From Bordetella parapertussis (GTDB taxonomy: Bacteria; Pseudomonadota; Gammaproteobacteria; Burkholderiales; SG8-39), in assembly GCA_945906975.1 (NCBI GenBank), contig CAMDRY010000143.1:1-7669 (forward strand): 7,669 nt of DNA, read 5' to 3'. A program made the position numbers and the translations under genes. The notes beneath the pieces were generated by a model, which was not told where the DNA came from, made no database searches, and saw only the letters and a list, made by a program, of their open reading frames with translations. How positions within the stretch are numbered: position 1 is the first letter of the stretch; each line of letters begins with the position of its first letter. Of the stretch, positions 6,677 through 7,669 are shown piece after piece.

Positions 6677-7648
6677 CTACTTATTGAAGTTGATCTGTTG
6701 CACCGCCTTGAGTACGGCGGCACGCTCCTGTTCAAGCTGTCGGCGCGTGGCGGAACCATCGCGGTAATCGACCAGCATTCCGGCCTTCTCTATCGCCGCC
6801 GCCATCGCCGGATCCTTGACCGCCGAGGCGAGCGCATTCGACAGCGCGGCGATCACAGGCTGAGGCGTACCGACCGGCACGAAGAAGCCCATCCAGATGC
6901 CGAGGGTCGATGACCCCAGTCCGCGTTCCTCCAGCGTCGGCACGTTGGGTAGCGACGGCAGGCGCTTCGGTGCTTGGGTGGCGAGCGGCACGAGGTCGCC
7001 CGACTGGAACAGCGGTGCAAACGCGGAGTAAGCAGCCGACACCACCGACACGTGGCCCCCAAGGATTGCCGTCTTCGCCGGGCCAGAACCAGGGTACGGC
7101 ACGTGCAGCAAGTCGATCCCTGCCGCCTGCTTGAACAGCTCCACCGAGAAATGCGACACCGACCCTACTCCTGCCGAGGCGTAACTCAGCTTGCCGGGAT
7201 TCTTCCTGGCGTAGTCGATCAGTGCCTCAATGGTGTCGAGAGACAGGCCTTTCCTCACAGCGAGAACACCCACATCCGAGGCATACATGCCGATCGGCAC
7301 GAAGTCGGTCATGGCGAACGGAAGGCCCGTCTCGATCGCCGTCTTGACGCTCAGCGTGGGGTTGCTACTGGCAAAGACCGTGTAGCCGTCGGGTTTGGAC
7401 CGCGCAACCATCTCGGCAGCGATGCCACCGCCGGCGCCGGGCTTGTTGACGGGCACCAGCGGCACTCTGAGGAATGGAGCCATGTACTGCAGCGCGATAC
7501 GCGGGGCGCCGTCGGTCGGTCCGCCAGGCGGAAGCGGGATGACGAACTCAATCTGGCGGGACGGGTACTCAGCCTGCCCAAACGCACGGCCGGCGGACGT
7601 GAGTGCTCCGTGGGCGGCGAGCAGCTGGAGAAAAGTGCGCTTTTGCAT
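6677..7648 (-). CDS. Bug/TctC-family tripartite tricarboxylate transporter substrate-binding protein
   Basis: This is a periplasmic solute receptor of 323 residues, the usual length. Such proteins capture carboxylates or related small molecules, often for a TctAB-type membrane pair. The N-terminus MQKRTFLQLLAAHG with Ala-rich residues to about AFGQA-26 is a signal peptide; KRTFLQ resembles a twin-arginine motif with Lys in the first position. The mature part begins EYPSRQIEFVIPLPPGGPTD, whose D46 matches the family's ligand-contacting Asp. Then come NKPGAGGG and KPDGYTVF (about 70-90), YASAGVGSVSHFSVELFKQ, and HVPYPGSGPAKTAILGGHV, all strong family signatures. The start is ATG (7646-7648 on the minus strand) with GGAGG four bases upstream. 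The ligand cannot be deduced from sequence. No tctA/tctB is visible, as is common for these orphan receptors in Betaproteobacteria. The gene converges on the xdh operon. Confidence 0.93.
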   Translation of the reverse strand: MQKRTFLQLLAAHGALTSAGRAFGQAEYPSRQIEFVIPLPPGGPTDGAPRIALQYMAPFLRVPLVPVNKPGAGGGIAAEMVARSKPDGYTVFASSNPTLSVKTAIETGLPFAMTDFVPIGMYASDVGVLAVRKGLSLDTIEALIDYARKNPGKLSYASAGVGSVSHFSVELFKQAAGIDLLHVPYPGSGPAKTAILGGHVSVVSAAYSAFAPLFQSGDLVPLATQAPKRLPSLPNVPTLEERGLGSSTLGIWMGFFVPVGTPQPVIAALSNALASAVKDPAMAAAIEKAGMLVDYRDGSATRRQLEQERAAVLKAVQQINFNK

Positions 7649-7652
7649 ACAA

Positions 7653-7657
7653 CCTCC
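7653..7657 (-). promoter_or_regulatory. Ribosome binding site of the tctC-like gene
   Basis: Read on the minus strand, GGAGG ends four bases before the ATG. The spacing is a little short, but the core is strong and it supports this start. The window ends 12 bases further on, so no promoter can be assessed. Confidence 0.7.
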
Positions 7658-7669
7658 ATTTTCACAGTA

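Overview
The window is GC-rich bacterial chromosomal DNA, most likely from a betaproteobacterium. This is inferred from the GroEL sequence with its Gly-Gly-Met tail, a fused-flavin XdhA followed by XdhB and XdhC, and a Bug/TctC-type periplasmic receptor, a family strongly expanded in Betaproteobacteria. No ribosomal RNA or other decisive taxonomic marker is present.

Layout. (1) 1-756: the last 251 codons of groEL, cut by the window edge, followed by a stem-loop (762-793) and a strong palindromic intrinsic terminator (836-871). (2) 888-1103: an in-frame remnant of the C-terminus of an IS91-type transposase, followed by about 260 bases without an intact gene that probably hold the rest of the decayed element and the xdh upstream region. 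(3) 1363-6214: xdhA-xdhB-xdhC, three intact genes joined by ATGA stop/start overlaps. (4) 6215-6676: a decayed stretch that includes a 52-codon ORF whose first ~35 codons are the N-terminus of aspartate ammonia-lyase (aspA), truncated. (5) 6677-7648, minus strand: an intact tctC-like solute-binding protein gene.

How the genes work together. XdhA ([2Fe-2S] clusters plus FAD) and XdhB (molybdenum cofactor) form xanthine dehydrogenase, which oxidises hypoxanthine and xanthine to urate with NAD+ as electron acceptor. XdhC is the chaperone that delivers sulfurated molybdenum cofactor to XdhB. All catalytic residues I could align are present, so the operon looks functional. The groEL fragment belongs to the groESL housekeeping operon and is insulated from xdh by the terminator. 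The tctC gene is convergent to the xdh operon, and no transporter or catabolic partner for it is visible.

I found no sign of a novel biological system. The most interesting aspect is genome erosion: two truncated genes (transposase 3' end, aspA 5' end) lie on the two sides of an intact xdhABC operon, consistent with insertion or rearrangement of this block.
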